Assembly: GCF_014207095.1 (NCBI RefSeq)
Contig: NZ_JACHBG010000006.1
Coordinates: forward strand, 1 to 64,000
Direction: 5' to 3'
DNA from: Martinezella lusitana
GTDB taxonomy: Bacteria; Pseudomonadota; Alphaproteobacteria; Rhizobiales; Rhizobiaceae
DNA length: 64,000 bases
In this document: piece after piece, positions 45,395-53,559 of the stretch
Layout: every line of letters starts with the position of its first letter
How positions within the stretch are numbered: position 1 is the first letter of the stretch
Program-made: the position numbers and the translations under genes
The notes under the pieces: model-generated
Seen by the model: the letters and a program-made list of their open reading frames with translations, nothing else
What the model was told of the DNA's origin: nothing
Databases searched by the model: none

Positions 45395-46549
45395 ATGACG
45401 GGTGGATATGATCTCGCGGTTGTCGGCGCCGGCATTGTCGGCCTGGGCGCTGCGTTGGCAGCCGTGCGGCAGGGCAAGAAGGTTGTTGTCATCGAGCGCA
45501 ATGCCAAGGCTATTGGCGCATCCATCCGCAATTTCGGCTTCATTACCGTTTCAGGGCAGAAAGCGGGTGCGCATTGGGAGCGCGCCATGCGGGCCCGCGA
45601 TGTCTGGGCCGAAATTGTCGATGAAGCGGGTATTGCGGTCGTGCATCGTGGTCTGGTCATGCCGGCGCGCCGGAGTGAAGCCACCGCGGTGGTCGAAGCC
45701 TTTCTCGCGACCTCGATGGGAGAGAAGTGCCGCCAGATAACGAAAGCCGAAGCGTGCGAAATCGTGCCGAGCCTGCGCCTTGGTGACGTTCAGTCGGTCC
45801 TTTACAGCCCACATGAACTGCGCGTCGAATCTTCGGAAGCGCTGCCGAAGCTTGCCGCCTGGCTTGAAGCCAGGCACAAGGTCGACTTTCATTGGAATAC
45901 GGCGGTGCGCTCGATTGATGGAACGCGGATCGAAACGAGCCACGGACCGATCGAGGTGGAGGCGGTTGTCGTGTGCCCCGGCGATGACTTTTCCACACTC
46001 TTCCCGGATGTGATCGGCAAGCACGCGCTCACCATCTGCACGCTGCAGATGTTGCGTGTCGCACCGAACAGAGCTAGCCGATTTGGCGCTGCTGTCATGT
46101 CGGACATGAGTTTTGCGCGCTATGAAGGCTTCTCCGCCCTGCCGGAAGCCGAAGCGCTTGGAAGGCGACTGGATAACGAAGAGGCCGAAAGCCGCGCCGC
46201 CGGCATTCACCTCATTGCGGTTCAATCGGCCGATGGTTCGCTTGTCGTCGGCGACAGTCACGTCTACGGCAACGCGCAGCAACCGTTTGCCAGCGACCGG
46301 TTCGATCAGCTCATTCTCGATGAATTCGATCGTGTGTTCGACCTTCCGGAGCGTCATGTCGTCAATCGCTGGATCGGCACCTACGCCTCTTCCAAGGAAC
46401 GGACGGTGCTTGTGGAGCGCCCTGCCGATCATATTCGCTTGGTCATGGTGACGGGCGGCACAGGCGCGTCGACCGGTTTCGCGCTCGGCGAGCAGGTTAT
46501 CGACGATCTTTATGGTTCAACGTCGCGTTCATGGGAGATAGGCCAATGA
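45395..46549 (+). CDS. FAD-dependent oxidoreductase, TIGR03364/PbfC type
   Basis: A 384-residue D-amino-acid-oxidase-like flavoenzyme: YDLAVVGAGIVGLGAALAAVRQGKKVVVIER is the FAD Rossmann motif, then SIRNFGFITVSGQ and, at the C-terminus, VMVTGGTGASTGFALGEQV. It matches the TIGR03364 group that recurs beside phosphonate genes. Members studied as PbfC oxidise N-methyl-2-aminoethylphosphonate to phosphonoacetaldehyde. Two adjacent ATGs (45392, 45395) are possible; AAGGG spacing favours the second. The phnX start overlaps its stop (ATGA), coupling production and hydrolysis of phosphonoacetaldehyde. Exact substrate here is inferred from family and context. Confidence 0.8.
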   Translation: MTGGYDLAVVGAGIVGLGAALAAVRQGKKVVVIERNAKAIGASIRNFGFITVSGQKAGAHWERAMRARDVWAEIVDEAGIAVVHRGLVMPARRSEATAVVEAFLATSMGEKCRQITKAEACEIVPSLRLGDVQSVLYSPHELRVESSEALPKLAAWLEARHKVDFHWNTAVRSIDGTRIETSHGPIEVEAVVVCPGDDFSTLFPDVIGKHALTICTLQMLRVAPNRASRFGAAVMSDMSFARYEGFSALPEAEALGRRLDNEEAESRAAGIHLIAVQSADGSLVVGDSHVYGNAQQPFASDRFDQLILDEFDRVFDLPERHVVNRWIGTYASSKERTVLVERPADHIRLVMVTGGTGASTGFALGEQVIDDLYGSTSRSWEIGQ

Positions 46550-47349
46550 GCCAACTCAAGGCCGTGGTCTTCGACTGGGCGGGAACCGTCATCGATTTTG
46601 GCTCCTTCGCTCCCATGGGCGTCTTTGTCGAGGCGTTCAGCCGCTTCGGCATCGAGGTTACCATCGCGGAAGCGCGTGAGCCGATGGGCCGCCCGAAATG
46701 GGACCATATCGATGCGATGCTGAAGCAGCCTCGTATTCGCGAGCTATGGGCCGCACGTCACGGCAAGGCGCCGACGGCCGCAGATGTCGATGCCGTCTAC
46801 GAAGTCTTTGTTCCGATGAACGAGGAGGTGGTGCATAAATTTGCCGATCTGGTGCCTGGCACCAAGGAAGTGGTGGGCACATTGCGCCAGCGCGGATTGA
46901 AGATCGGCTCGACGACGGGCTATACCCGCTCGATCATGGCGCGCGTTCTGCCGCTTGCAAAAGAGCAGGGCTATGAGGTCGATAATCTCGTCTGCGCCGG
47001 CGATCTGCCGCATGGCCGGCCGACGCCGATGAATATGTACAAGTGCTTTCTGGATCTCGATGTCTGGCCTGCCAGCGCTGTCGTCAAGGTCGACGACACC
47101 GGCGTCGGCATTGACGAAGGTGTTGCGGCCGGCTGCTGGACGGTCGGTGTCGCCTTGAGCGGCAACGAAGCGGGCCTTACGCCGGCGGAGGTCGCTGCCA
47201 TGGCGCCCGAGGCGCTTGCAGCGGTTCGCGAGCGAGCGTCCGCGGAGCTCAAGAAGCACGGCGCTCATTACATCGTCGATACGGTTGCCGATTTGCTGAC
47301 GGTCATTGATGATATCGAGCGCCGGTTGACGGCCGAGGAACGTCCCTGA
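46546..47349 (+). CDS. phnX: Phosphonoacetaldehyde hydrolase (phosphonatase)
   Basis: A 267-residue HAD-superfamily enzyme that cleaves phosphonoacetaldehyde to acetaldehyde and phosphate in the cytoplasm. The nucleophile motif is VVFDWAGTVID (D10, A12 in the phosphonatase form DxAGT). The Schiff-base lysine is in MGRPKWDHIDAML (K51), GSTTGYTRSIM is motif II, and VKVDDTGVGIDEG holds the magnesium aspartates. Length and motifs agree with genuine PhnX. The ATG at 46546 lies in the stop of the flavoenzyme gene and follows GGGAGATAGG. No phnW transaminase is in the window, so phosphonoacetaldehyde is expected to come from the flavoenzyme. Confidence 0.95.
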   Translation: MSQLKAVVFDWAGTVIDFGSFAPMGVFVEAFSRFGIEVTIAEAREPMGRPKWDHIDAMLKQPRIRELWAARHGKAPTAADVDAVYEVFVPMNEEVVHKFADLVPGTKEVVGTLRQRGLKIGSTTGYTRSIMARVLPLAKEQGYEVDNLVCAGDLPHGRPTPMNMYKCFLDLDVWPASAVVKVDDTGVGIDEGVAAGCWTVGVALSGNEAGLTPAEVAAMAPEALAAVRERASAELKKHGAHYIVDTVADLLTVIDDIERRLTAEERP

Positions 47350-47356
47350 TCGTATC

Positions 47357-47396
47357 CGCATCCGGTTTCCGGCCGTAACGTGTCCTAACGGATGCG
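47357..47396. terminator. Hairpin between convergent phnX and hydroxylase genes
   Basis: CGCATCCG (47357-47364) and CGGATGCG (47389-47396) form an 8-bp stem with a 24-base loop in a 58-base convergent gap. No T run follows, so it may be a bidirectional barrier or a 3'-end stabiliser and not a classic terminator. Confidence 0.4.
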
Positions 47397-47407
47397 CCGG
47401 ATAGGGA

Positions 47408-48307
47408 TCATTCGCCGGCGGGATTGAAGCTTATCTCTTCTGCTGTCGAGGTCGGATGAAGCTGTATCTTTCTGCTCCGAAACGGCCGGAACAGAAACTC
47501 CTTGAAATTCTGCGGCTCGCGGACGTTCGGCAGGCCGACATCAGGCCATTCGTCGGCCTTCGGATAATATGCCGTTCCGAACAATATATCCCAGATCGCC
47601 GATCCGCTGCCGAAATTCCTGTTGAAGTGCTGCCGCTCGACCGAATGATGGATGCGATGAAAGCGGTTGTCGGGAAACAGATATCGCACCCAACCGAGGT
47701 GCAGGCGCGTCGAGCTGTGCTCGAAATAGCCCTGCCAGCGCACGAGGAAAACCCAGATCCACGGCACATATCCCTGCTCGAAACTGAAGAGAAGCGAGAC
47801 CGGGATGATCAGGAAAGGGATCCGGAATATCTCCTCGCTGAAGTGATGGTTGCTGTTGAAGGCGCTCATCTCTTCCAGCGAATGGTGTTCGGCGTGAAAG
47901 CGCCAGAAGAACCTGTTGCTGTGTTGAAGCCGATGAAACCAATAATAGAAAAACTCGCTGGCCTGTAGCACGATCAGGGAAGCGACGATCCCGCCGAAGG
48001 CCTTCAGCAGCCAGACGTCGGAAAACTCCGATAGGAATCTCAGGTCGATGTGGAACACCGGCCTGATGCCGATTTCCTCCCACAATCTGTAGAACAGCGT
48101 GAGGCTGACTTTCGTAATGACGATGTTGGCGACGCAGAAAACAGCGCCACGGATGTGGGACATATAGGTATATTTGGACTTTGGGAAAATAAACTCAGCG
48201 GCAAGCAATATCAGCGCGACAGGAAGAATTTTCCCCGCGTATTCTTCGATAAAAGCCTGGATTTGATATATTATATCGGTATTCAATTGGCGATCCGGCA
48301 AAAACAC
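47408..48307 (-). CDS. Sterol desaturase/fatty acid hydroxylase-family membrane di-iron protein
   Basis: A 299-residue membrane enzyme with four hydrophobic segments and the three histidine clusters that bind a di-iron centre: HRLQH (H125, H129), HAEHH (H138, H141, H142) and HRIHH (H217, H220, H221), plus NSNHH. The family hydroxylates or desaturates fatty acids, sterols, carotenoids or ornithine/hopanoid lipids. In a rhizobium a membrane-lipid hydroxylation is the natural guess, but the substrate is not determined. Start GTG 48307 is preceded by GAGG. Single gene, convergent with phnX. Confidence 0.85.
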   Translation of the reverse strand: MFLPDRQLNTDIIYQIQAFIEEYAGKILPVALILLAAEFIFPKSKYTYMSHIRGAVFCVANIVITKVSLTLFYRLWEEIGIRPVFHIDLRFLSEFSDVWLLKAFGGIVASLIVLQASEFFYYWFHRLQHSNRFFWRFHAEHHSLEEMSAFNSNHHFSEEIFRIPFLIIPVSLLFSFEQGYVPWIWVFLVRWQGYFEHSSTRLHLGWVRYLFPDNRFHRIHHSVERQHFNRNFGSGSAIWDILFGTAYYPKADEWPDVGLPNVREPQNFKEFLFRPFRSRKIQLHPTSTAEEISFNPAGE

Positions 48308-48716
48308 AAATTACCTCGCCCTCTCTACATTAGGGCCGATCTCGCTTCAATTTAAAGGTTAAAATTTGGTTAAGGCCTGAGCTTGCCGGTCGGTTCTCCG
48401 ACACGCTGGCCTTGCTGGTTTCCAGGGGCGGCCTGTCGTAATGGGCGGGGCGCGATACGACAGAGCCGACGCGGATCGAACCTGCTTGAAAGCGAGATTC
48501 TCGGCGGTTACGCGCATGCCCGAGCGCCCTCTCGCCGTGCTTTTCACGGCGGTCACGCAAAGTTTTGATGACCGCCGCGTGAAACTTATTGACAAGCGAC
48601 AGTTCATTCTGACAAATGTCAATAACGGCTGGCAATAATCAAATTGCCGACCTGCCGCGGGGGCGGCGGACCTGAATGAGGTGCTAAAGCATCTCATCGC
48701 GTGGGAGGGAAAAGAC
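48308..48716. other. Control region upstream of the sugar ABC operon
   Basis: About 400 bases without a gene separate the leftward hydroxylase gene from the rightward transporter operon. The left end carries the GTG-start gene's promoter and the right third holds the transporter promoter and operator described separately. A run near 48530-48590 (CGTGCTTTTCACGGCGG / CCGCCGCGTGAAA) contains complementary segments that could fold. No ORF with a good start was found. Confidence 0.4.
48589..48621 (+). promoter_or_regulatory. Promoter and SorC-type operator of the sugar ABC operon
   Basis: A perfect -35-like TTGACA (48589-48594) is followed by the palindrome TGACA-AA-TGTCA (48610-48621) where the -10 element would be, extended as TGACAAATGTCAAT. 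Almost the same sequence, TGACGAATGTCAAT, lies at 55600-55613 between the SorC gene and the aldolase/SDR gene. The shared site and its position suggest repression by the SorC protein encoded at 54.5-55.5 kb. Confidence 0.6.
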
Positions 48717-49706
48717 GTGTCGCCATCTAAACTGGATCGCCAGACGCTCTTTCTGGCGCTGATAAATTGTGCTGTTCTCGTTGCCGGCGGAATGTTGGCC
48801 GGTGCGACATTTTTGGATAGCTACAATCTGCAGTCTATGGCGTCTCAAGTGCCTGAGCTGGGGCTACTTGCCTTGGGTGTTATGCTGGCCATGATTTCCG
48901 GTAATGGCGGTATCGATCTCTCCGGTATTGCGCTGGCGAATCTTGCAGGCATCATTGCATTTCTCATAACTCGTCAGTTTATTCCGGTTTCCGAGAGTCC
49001 GCTTCTATTTGCCTGGGCTTTTGCTGGCTTATCATTGGTCGTCGGCATCGCAGGCGGATTAATGAACGGAATTGTCATTGCGTATGCGCGCTTAACGCCG
49101 TTGATTGCGACATTGGGCACGCAGCTCCTGTTCACAGGTATAGCGGTTTTCTTGACCAACGGCTCCGCGGTCAGCATGGGTTATATCGAACCGCTCGATA
49201 ATTTTGGAAACATGCCTGTCCTCGGAATTCCGATGTGCTTTGCCTTGTTTCTCGCGATCGCTGCCGTTCTTGCATTTCTTTTGAAATACACGCCATTCGG
49301 TGTGAAGCTGATGCTGCTTGGAAGCAATGCAAAAGCTGCGCGGTATGGCGGCATCAACGAGAAGCGTATGCTGCTTGTTACCTATACGCTTTGTGGTGTA
49401 CTTGCATCGGTTGCCGGTATTATCATCGCAGCACGTAACTCATCAGTGAAATGGGATTATGGTGGCTCGTATGTTCTGATCGCCATTCTGATTGCCGTTC
49501 TCGGTGGAGTGAAGCCGGAAGGTGGCTATGGAAAAGTGATCTGCGTGTTGCTCGCTGCAACGGCACTGCAAATTCTCTCGAGCCTCTTCAATTTCATGAA
49601 TATCTCGAACTTCTTCCGCGATCTCGCCTGGGGTGTCCTGCTATTGGCCTTGCTGGCATCGGCACGGGTCCATCTCGGCTACTGGCTGCAGCCGAAACGG
49701 CGATAG
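48717..49706 (+). CDS. Ribose/AI-2-type ABC transporter permease 1
   Basis: A 329-residue permease of the BPD_transp_2 (RbsC/LsrC) family with about nine helices: LGLLALGVMLAMISGNGGIDLSG is the characteristic motif, then GLMNGIVIAYARLTPLIATLGTQLLFTGIA and LGSNAKAARYGGINEKRML. The GTG at 48717 follows GGGAGGG at 8-base spacing; an upstream GTG at 48681 is less likely. First gene of the operon permease, binding protein, ATPase, permease, kinase. Permeases of this family form the sugar channel together with the second permease. Confidence 0.9.
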   Translation: MSPSKLDRQTLFLALINCAVLVAGGMLAGATFLDSYNLQSMASQVPELGLLALGVMLAMISGNGGIDLSGIALANLAGIIAFLITRQFIPVSESPLLFAWAFAGLSLVVGIAGGLMNGIVIAYARLTPLIATLGTQLLFTGIAVFLTNGSAVSMGYIEPLDNFGNMPVLGIPMCFALFLAIAAVLAFLLKYTPFGVKLMLLGSNAKAARYGGINEKRMLLVTYTLCGVLASVAGIIIAARNSSVKWDYGGSYVLIAILIAVLGGVKPEGGYGKVICVLLAATALQILSSLFNFMNISNFFRDLAWGVLLLALLASARVHLGYWLQPKRR

Positions 49707-49799
49707 CGGCATCTATTGCCGACCTTGAACCTGGCGGTCTTGGCAGTCGGTCAAATCAATCATCAAAGCGCAATTTGCTTGTATCAAAGGAGGAAACAT

Positions 49800-50798
49800 A
49801 TGAGCAGAATTTCGAAACTCGCAGCTTGCACGGTGCTGGCGGCCGCGGTCGTTGCAGGTGTGGCAATTGCCAAAGACAAGCCGTCCATCGTGACGGTGGT
49901 CAAGGTCACCGGGGAAAACTGGTTCATTCGCATGAATGAAGGCGTCGATAACTACGGCAAGGACAATGCCAGCGTCAGCACCAGCCAGATTGGCCCGGGC
50001 AAGGCAGACGCCGCCCAGCAGACACGCCTGGTCGAGGACCTCGTTGCAAAGAATGTTTCGGCAATCGCCGTTGTTCCGATGGACCCGTCCGCACTGGAAG
50101 GCGTTTTGCGACGTGCATCCCAGCGCGGCATCAAGGTCATCACGCATGAGGGTGACAGCCTGGTAAACACGGATGTCGATATCGAAGCCTTCGACAACAA
50201 GGCCTTCGGTGCGCGCATCAACGAGAAACTCTCGGAATGCATGGGCAAATCGGGCAAATGGACGACCTTCGTCGGGTCGCTCGGCAGCCTGACGCATAAT
50301 CAGTGGGTCGATGCGGCGGCCGAGAACGCCAAGAAAAATCCGGGCATGGAGCTCGTCTCTGCAAAGAACGAGTCCTTCAACGATGCCAACCGCGCCTATG
50401 AAAAGGCTAAGGAAATCCTGCGCAAATACCCTGACATCAAGGGCTTCCAGGGATCGTCGGCCATCGACGTCATCGGCATCGGCCGCGCCGTCGAGGAAGC
50501 GGGCCTGCAGGGCAAGACCTGCGTTTACGGCCTCGGCCTGCCGAAGGATACCGGACCCTACCTGGAAAGCGGTGCCGTCAACCAGATCTTCTTCTGGGAT
50601 CCGAAGGACGCCGGCTATGTCATGAACAAGGTCGCGGACATGGTTCTGAAGGGCGAAGAGATCAAGGACGGCGCGAACCTCGGCGTGCCGGGCTATGAGA
50701 AGATGACCGTCATCAAGGGACCGGGCAAGGGTATCGTCATTCAGGGTCAGGCCTGGGTGGATGCCGACAAGTCCAACTACAAGAAGTTCCCGTTCTGA
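49800..50798 (+). CDS. Sugar (LsrB/RhaS-like) substrate-binding protein
   Basis: A 332-residue periplasmic protein with a Sec signal (about 1-24, KLAACTVLAAAVVAGVAIA) and a type I periplasmic-binding fold. VVKVTGENWFIRMNEGVDNYG, VSAIAVVPMDPSALEGVLRRASQRGIKVITHEGD and FQGSSAIDVIGIGRAVEEAG match the pentose/deoxy-sugar/autoinducer-2 binding branch (RhaS, LsrB). The exact ligand cannot be read. A strong ribosome-binding site, AAAGGAGGAAAC, and a downstream mRNA hairpin suggest high expression. Neither the LsrK-type kinase nor LsrF/LsrG is nearby, which argues against AI-2 as the natural substrate. Confidence 0.9.
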   Translation: MSRISKLAACTVLAAAVVAGVAIAKDKPSIVTVVKVTGENWFIRMNEGVDNYGKDNASVSTSQIGPGKADAAQQTRLVEDLVAKNVSAIAVVPMDPSALEGVLRRASQRGIKVITHEGDSLVNTDVDIEAFDNKAFGARINEKLSECMGKSGKWTTFVGSLGSLTHNQWVDAAAENAKKNPGMELVSAKNESFNDANRAYEKAKEILRKYPDIKGFQGSSAIDVIGIGRAVEEAGLQGKTCVYGLGLPKDTGPYLESGAVNQIFFWDPKDAGYVMNKVADMVLKGEEIKDGANLGVPGYEKMTVIKGPGKGIVIQGQAWVDADKSNYKKFPF

Positions 50799-50825
50799 TA
50801 GAGAGAGCATAACTCGTCAGGCCGT

Positions 50826-50862
50826 CTTCCGGGGGTGTGTGCACCACCACCGCCTCCGGAAG
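50826..50862 (+). other. mRNA stem-loop between binding-protein and ATPase genes
   Basis: CTTCCGGGGG (50826-50835) pairs with CCTCCGGAAG (50853-50862): a 10-bp stem with one G-T pair and no T run. Intercistronic hairpins after binding-protein genes commonly stabilise the upstream mRNA and lower downstream expression, and its place 27 bases after the stop fits this. Confidence 0.6.
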
Positions 50863-50891
50863 AAAAGGACTGAGAGCTTCAGGAATTCATC

Positions 50892-52460
50892 ATGAGCACG
50901 ACCGATGCCCTGCCTAATGCCCCGCCGCCGTTTCTCGAGGCCCGAAACGTCAGGAAATCCTTTGGTGGCGTCAAGGCGTTGAAGGACGTCAGCCTCGTCA
51001 TCGAGGCCGGACAGATCTACCACCTGATGGGTGAGAATGGCTGTGGCAAGAGCACGCTCATCAAGATCCTTTCGGGTGCACAGCTTGCCGATGAAGGACA
51101 AATTCTGATCGATGGCCAACCAACCGGCGAACAAGCCGGCGACTTGGGTGCTATCGGCGCATTGCGCGCCGGCATCGAGACGGTTTATCAGGACCTGTCG
51201 CTTCTTCCCAATCTCTCGGTTGCAGAGAATGTCGCGTTCACAGAACAGCTCGTCGAAGCCTCGGGCCGCCTGGCTCGCAGACTGGATGTCGCGGCACTTC
51301 ATGAAACGGCACGCCGAGCCCTTGCCGAAGTGCATCTGCCGACCGACCGCGCCTTCCTGACGCGCCGCACCGATACCTTGCCGCTTGCCACGCGCCAGCT
51401 GATCGCAATTGCCCGCACCGTCGCTTCGGAGGCGCGGCTGGTCATCATGGATGAGCCGACGACGTCGCTTACACGCCAGGAGGTCGACAATCTGCTGAAG
51501 GTCGTCGAAAGAATGCGCGGCAAGGGCGTGGCCGTGCTTTTCGTCACGCACAAGCTCGACGAATGCAAGTCACTCGGTGGCCGGGCGATTATCATGCGCG
51601 ACGGCCTGAAGGTGGCCGAACTCGATGTCGCCGCTCACAGCAAGGCGGAATTCAGCCGCTGGATGACCGGCCGCGAGATCAGCGAGACCAGGTATCGCAC
51701 CGATCCGAAACTGGATGAGGTGATGCTTGATGTCGAGAAACTCGATGGTGGCCATGCATTCCAAGATGTTTCACTCAGCTTGAAAAAAGGTGAGATATTG
51801 GGTGTTACCGGGCTGCTCGACTCCGGCCGGAACGAGCTGGCGCTGGCGCTCGCCGGGGTCAAGCCGGCGTTGAGCGGCAGGATCCGTCTGAACGGTGAGG
51901 AAATTTCGCCGCGGTCGACTGCCGAGGCGATCCAGCACGGCATCGGCTATGTGCCGGAAGACAGGCTCACCGAAGGCTTGTTTCTGGAAAAGCCGATACA
52001 GGACAACATCACGCTCCCCATCCTCGATCGCCTGCGCAACGCATTCGGGATGATCAGTCCCCGCAGGGCGCGCAAGCGCGCGGAGGAAAGCGTCAGCGAT
52101 CTCCAGATCGTCGCGCCCGACGTTACCATTCCGGTCCAGTCGCTCTCCGGCGGAAATCAGCAGCGTGTCCTGATCGGCCGTTGGCTGACGATCAATCCCA
52201 AGCTGCTCATCCTGCACGGTCCAACCGTTGGCGTGGATGTCGGATCGAAGGATACGATCTTCCGCATCATTCAGCGGCTGGCTGACGATGGTATGGGCGT
52301 CATCATCATCAGCGACGATCTGCCGGAGCTGCTTCAGAACTGCGATCGCATTCTCGTTATGCGTCAGGGCCGCGTCGTGGCAGCCCACAAAGCTGATGGG
52401 CTGACTGAAGACGCAATCTATCAATCCATGGCCAGCACTTCGAAGGAGATCGCGCAATGA
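50892..52460 (+). CDS. Ribose-type ABC transporter ATP-binding protein (two NBDs)
   Basis: A 522-residue tandem ATPase of the RbsA/LsrA type. NBD1: Walker A GENGCGKST, Walker B RLVIMDEPTTSL, with a weak signature LPLATRQLIAIAR. NBD2: degenerate Walker A GLLDSGRNELALALAG, a good signature LSGGNQQRVLIGRWL and HGPTVGVDVGSKDTIF in place of the catalytic DEP. The usual asymmetry of RbsA-family proteins explains these changes. AGGAA precedes the ATG. Its stop overlaps the second permease start (ATGA). Confidence 0.93.
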   Translation: MSTTDALPNAPPPFLEARNVRKSFGGVKALKDVSLVIEAGQIYHLMGENGCGKSTLIKILSGAQLADEGQILIDGQPTGEQAGDLGAIGALRAGIETVYQDLSLLPNLSVAENVAFTEQLVEASGRLARRLDVAALHETARRALAEVHLPTDRAFLTRRTDTLPLATRQLIAIARTVASEARLVIMDEPTTSLTRQEVDNLLKVVERMRGKGVAVLFVTHKLDECKSLGGRAIIMRDGLKVAELDVAAHSKAEFSRWMTGREISETRYRTDPKLDEVMLDVEKLDGGHAFQDVSLSLKKGEILGVTGLLDSGRNELALALAGVKPALSGRIRLNGEEISPRSTAEAIQHGIGYVPEDRLTEGLFLEKPIQDNITLPILDRLRNAFGMISPRRARKRAEESVSDLQIVAPDVTIPVQSLSGGNQQRVLIGRWLTINPKLLILHGPTVGVDVGSKDTIFRIIQRLADDGMGVIIISDDLPELLQNCDRILVMRQGRVVAAHKADGLTEDAIYQSMASTSKEIAQ

Positions 52461-53488
52461 GCGAGATCGCATCCGCGACCAATTTCAGCCGGCAGCGCAA
52501 AGGGTTGAGGCCTCGCCTGTGGGATTTGATGGGGCGCCGGCCGGAGCTCTTCACACTGCTTCTAACCGTCGCTACCTGCCTTATCGTGATCGCGGCCAAT
52601 CCCGATTTTCTTCAGATGAGCAATGTTGTCGACATTCTGCGGGCTTCGGTGGTGCGCGGGCTGTTTGCCATGGGCGTGCTGGTGGTTCTGGCCTCAGGCG
52701 GGATCGACGTTTCGTTTACGGCGATTGCGGCTTTTGTGATGTACGTGCTGACCATGCTCGTCACGGACTGGTTTCCGGAAACGCCGATGACGATCGTGCT
52801 CATTCTCGCGGCTCTCGGGGGCGCGGCTTTCGGAGCGCTCAACGGTGTTCTGGTACAGAAGCTGCAGGCGCCGTCGCTGATTGTCACCATCGGCACGCAA
52901 TATGTCATCCGCAGCTTTCTACTGACCTTTGTCGGCACAGCATTGTTTATGAATATTCCGTCCGCGATGGATGCCTTCGGTAAAGCCTCGCTCTTTACAC
53001 ATCATGCATCGAATGGCGTTGTATCCGTGCTGCCCGCCTCTGTCCTGGTTCTGGTTGCGGCCGCCTTTGTGACATGGTTCATTCTCGAGCGTACCCTGAT
53101 GGGACGTGCCATCTTCGCCGTTGGCGGTAATCCGTCGATTGCCGAGCGTCTTGGCATCAATCTCTTTCGAGTGCGGATCTTCGTATTTGCTTATGCCGGT
53201 TTGCTCGCGGGTATCGCCGGCGTGATTCATGTCTCGAGCAACCGTCTCGCCAATCCTTTCGATCTGGCCGGTATGGAGCTTGAAATCATTGCCGCCGTCG
53301 TGCTGGGTGGCGCGCGCATCACCGGTGGCTCCGGGTCGGTGATAGGGACGCTGTTGGGAGTGCTCCTCATAACGCTGGTCAGCAACGTGTTGATCTTCGT
53401 CGGCATTCCAAGCACGTTGCAGCTTGCCATCATCGGCATCTTCATCCTGCTGGCTGGGGCGACATTCGCCCTGCGCGAGCGCAGCTAG
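52457..53488 (+). CDS. Ribose/AI-2-type ABC transporter permease 2
   Basis: A 343-residue permease of the same RbsC/LsrD family: VRGLFAMGVLVVLASGGIDVSFTAIAAF, GALNGVLVQKLQAPSLIVTIGTQYV, AVGGNPSIAERLGINLFRVRIFVF and EIIAAVVLGGARITGGSGSVIGTLLGVLL. Two different permeases, as in the Lsr and rhizobial rhamnose systems, imply a heterodimeric channel. Translationally coupled to the ATPase. Confidence 0.92.
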   Translation: MSEIASATNFSRQRKGLRPRLWDLMGRRPELFTLLLTVATCLIVIAANPDFLQMSNVVDILRASVVRGLFAMGVLVVLASGGIDVSFTAIAAFVMYVLTMLVTDWFPETPMTIVLILAALGGAAFGALNGVLVQKLQAPSLIVTIGTQYVIRSFLLTFVGTALFMNIPSAMDAFGKASLFTHHASNGVVSVLPASVLVLVAAAFVTWFILERTLMGRAIFAVGGNPSIAERLGINLFRVRIFVFAYAGLLAGIAGVIHVSSNRLANPFDLAGMELEIIAAVVLGGARITGGSGSVIGTLLGVLLITLVSNVLIFVGIPSTLQLAIIGIFILLAGATFALRERS

Positions 53489-53559
53489 TTAAACATCTGT
53501 CGTGCAGCGTCACATAAGTTGGCGCGCCATAGCTAAGTGCAGTTCTTTGGGAGGTTTCC

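Noticed and set aside
49800..53488. Reading the sugar transporter as an autoinducer-2 (Lsr) system
   Set aside because: The binding protein and SorC regulator are Lsr-like, but LsrK, LsrF and LsrG equivalents are missing and the neighbouring kinase is PfkB-type with an aldolase/SDR fusion.
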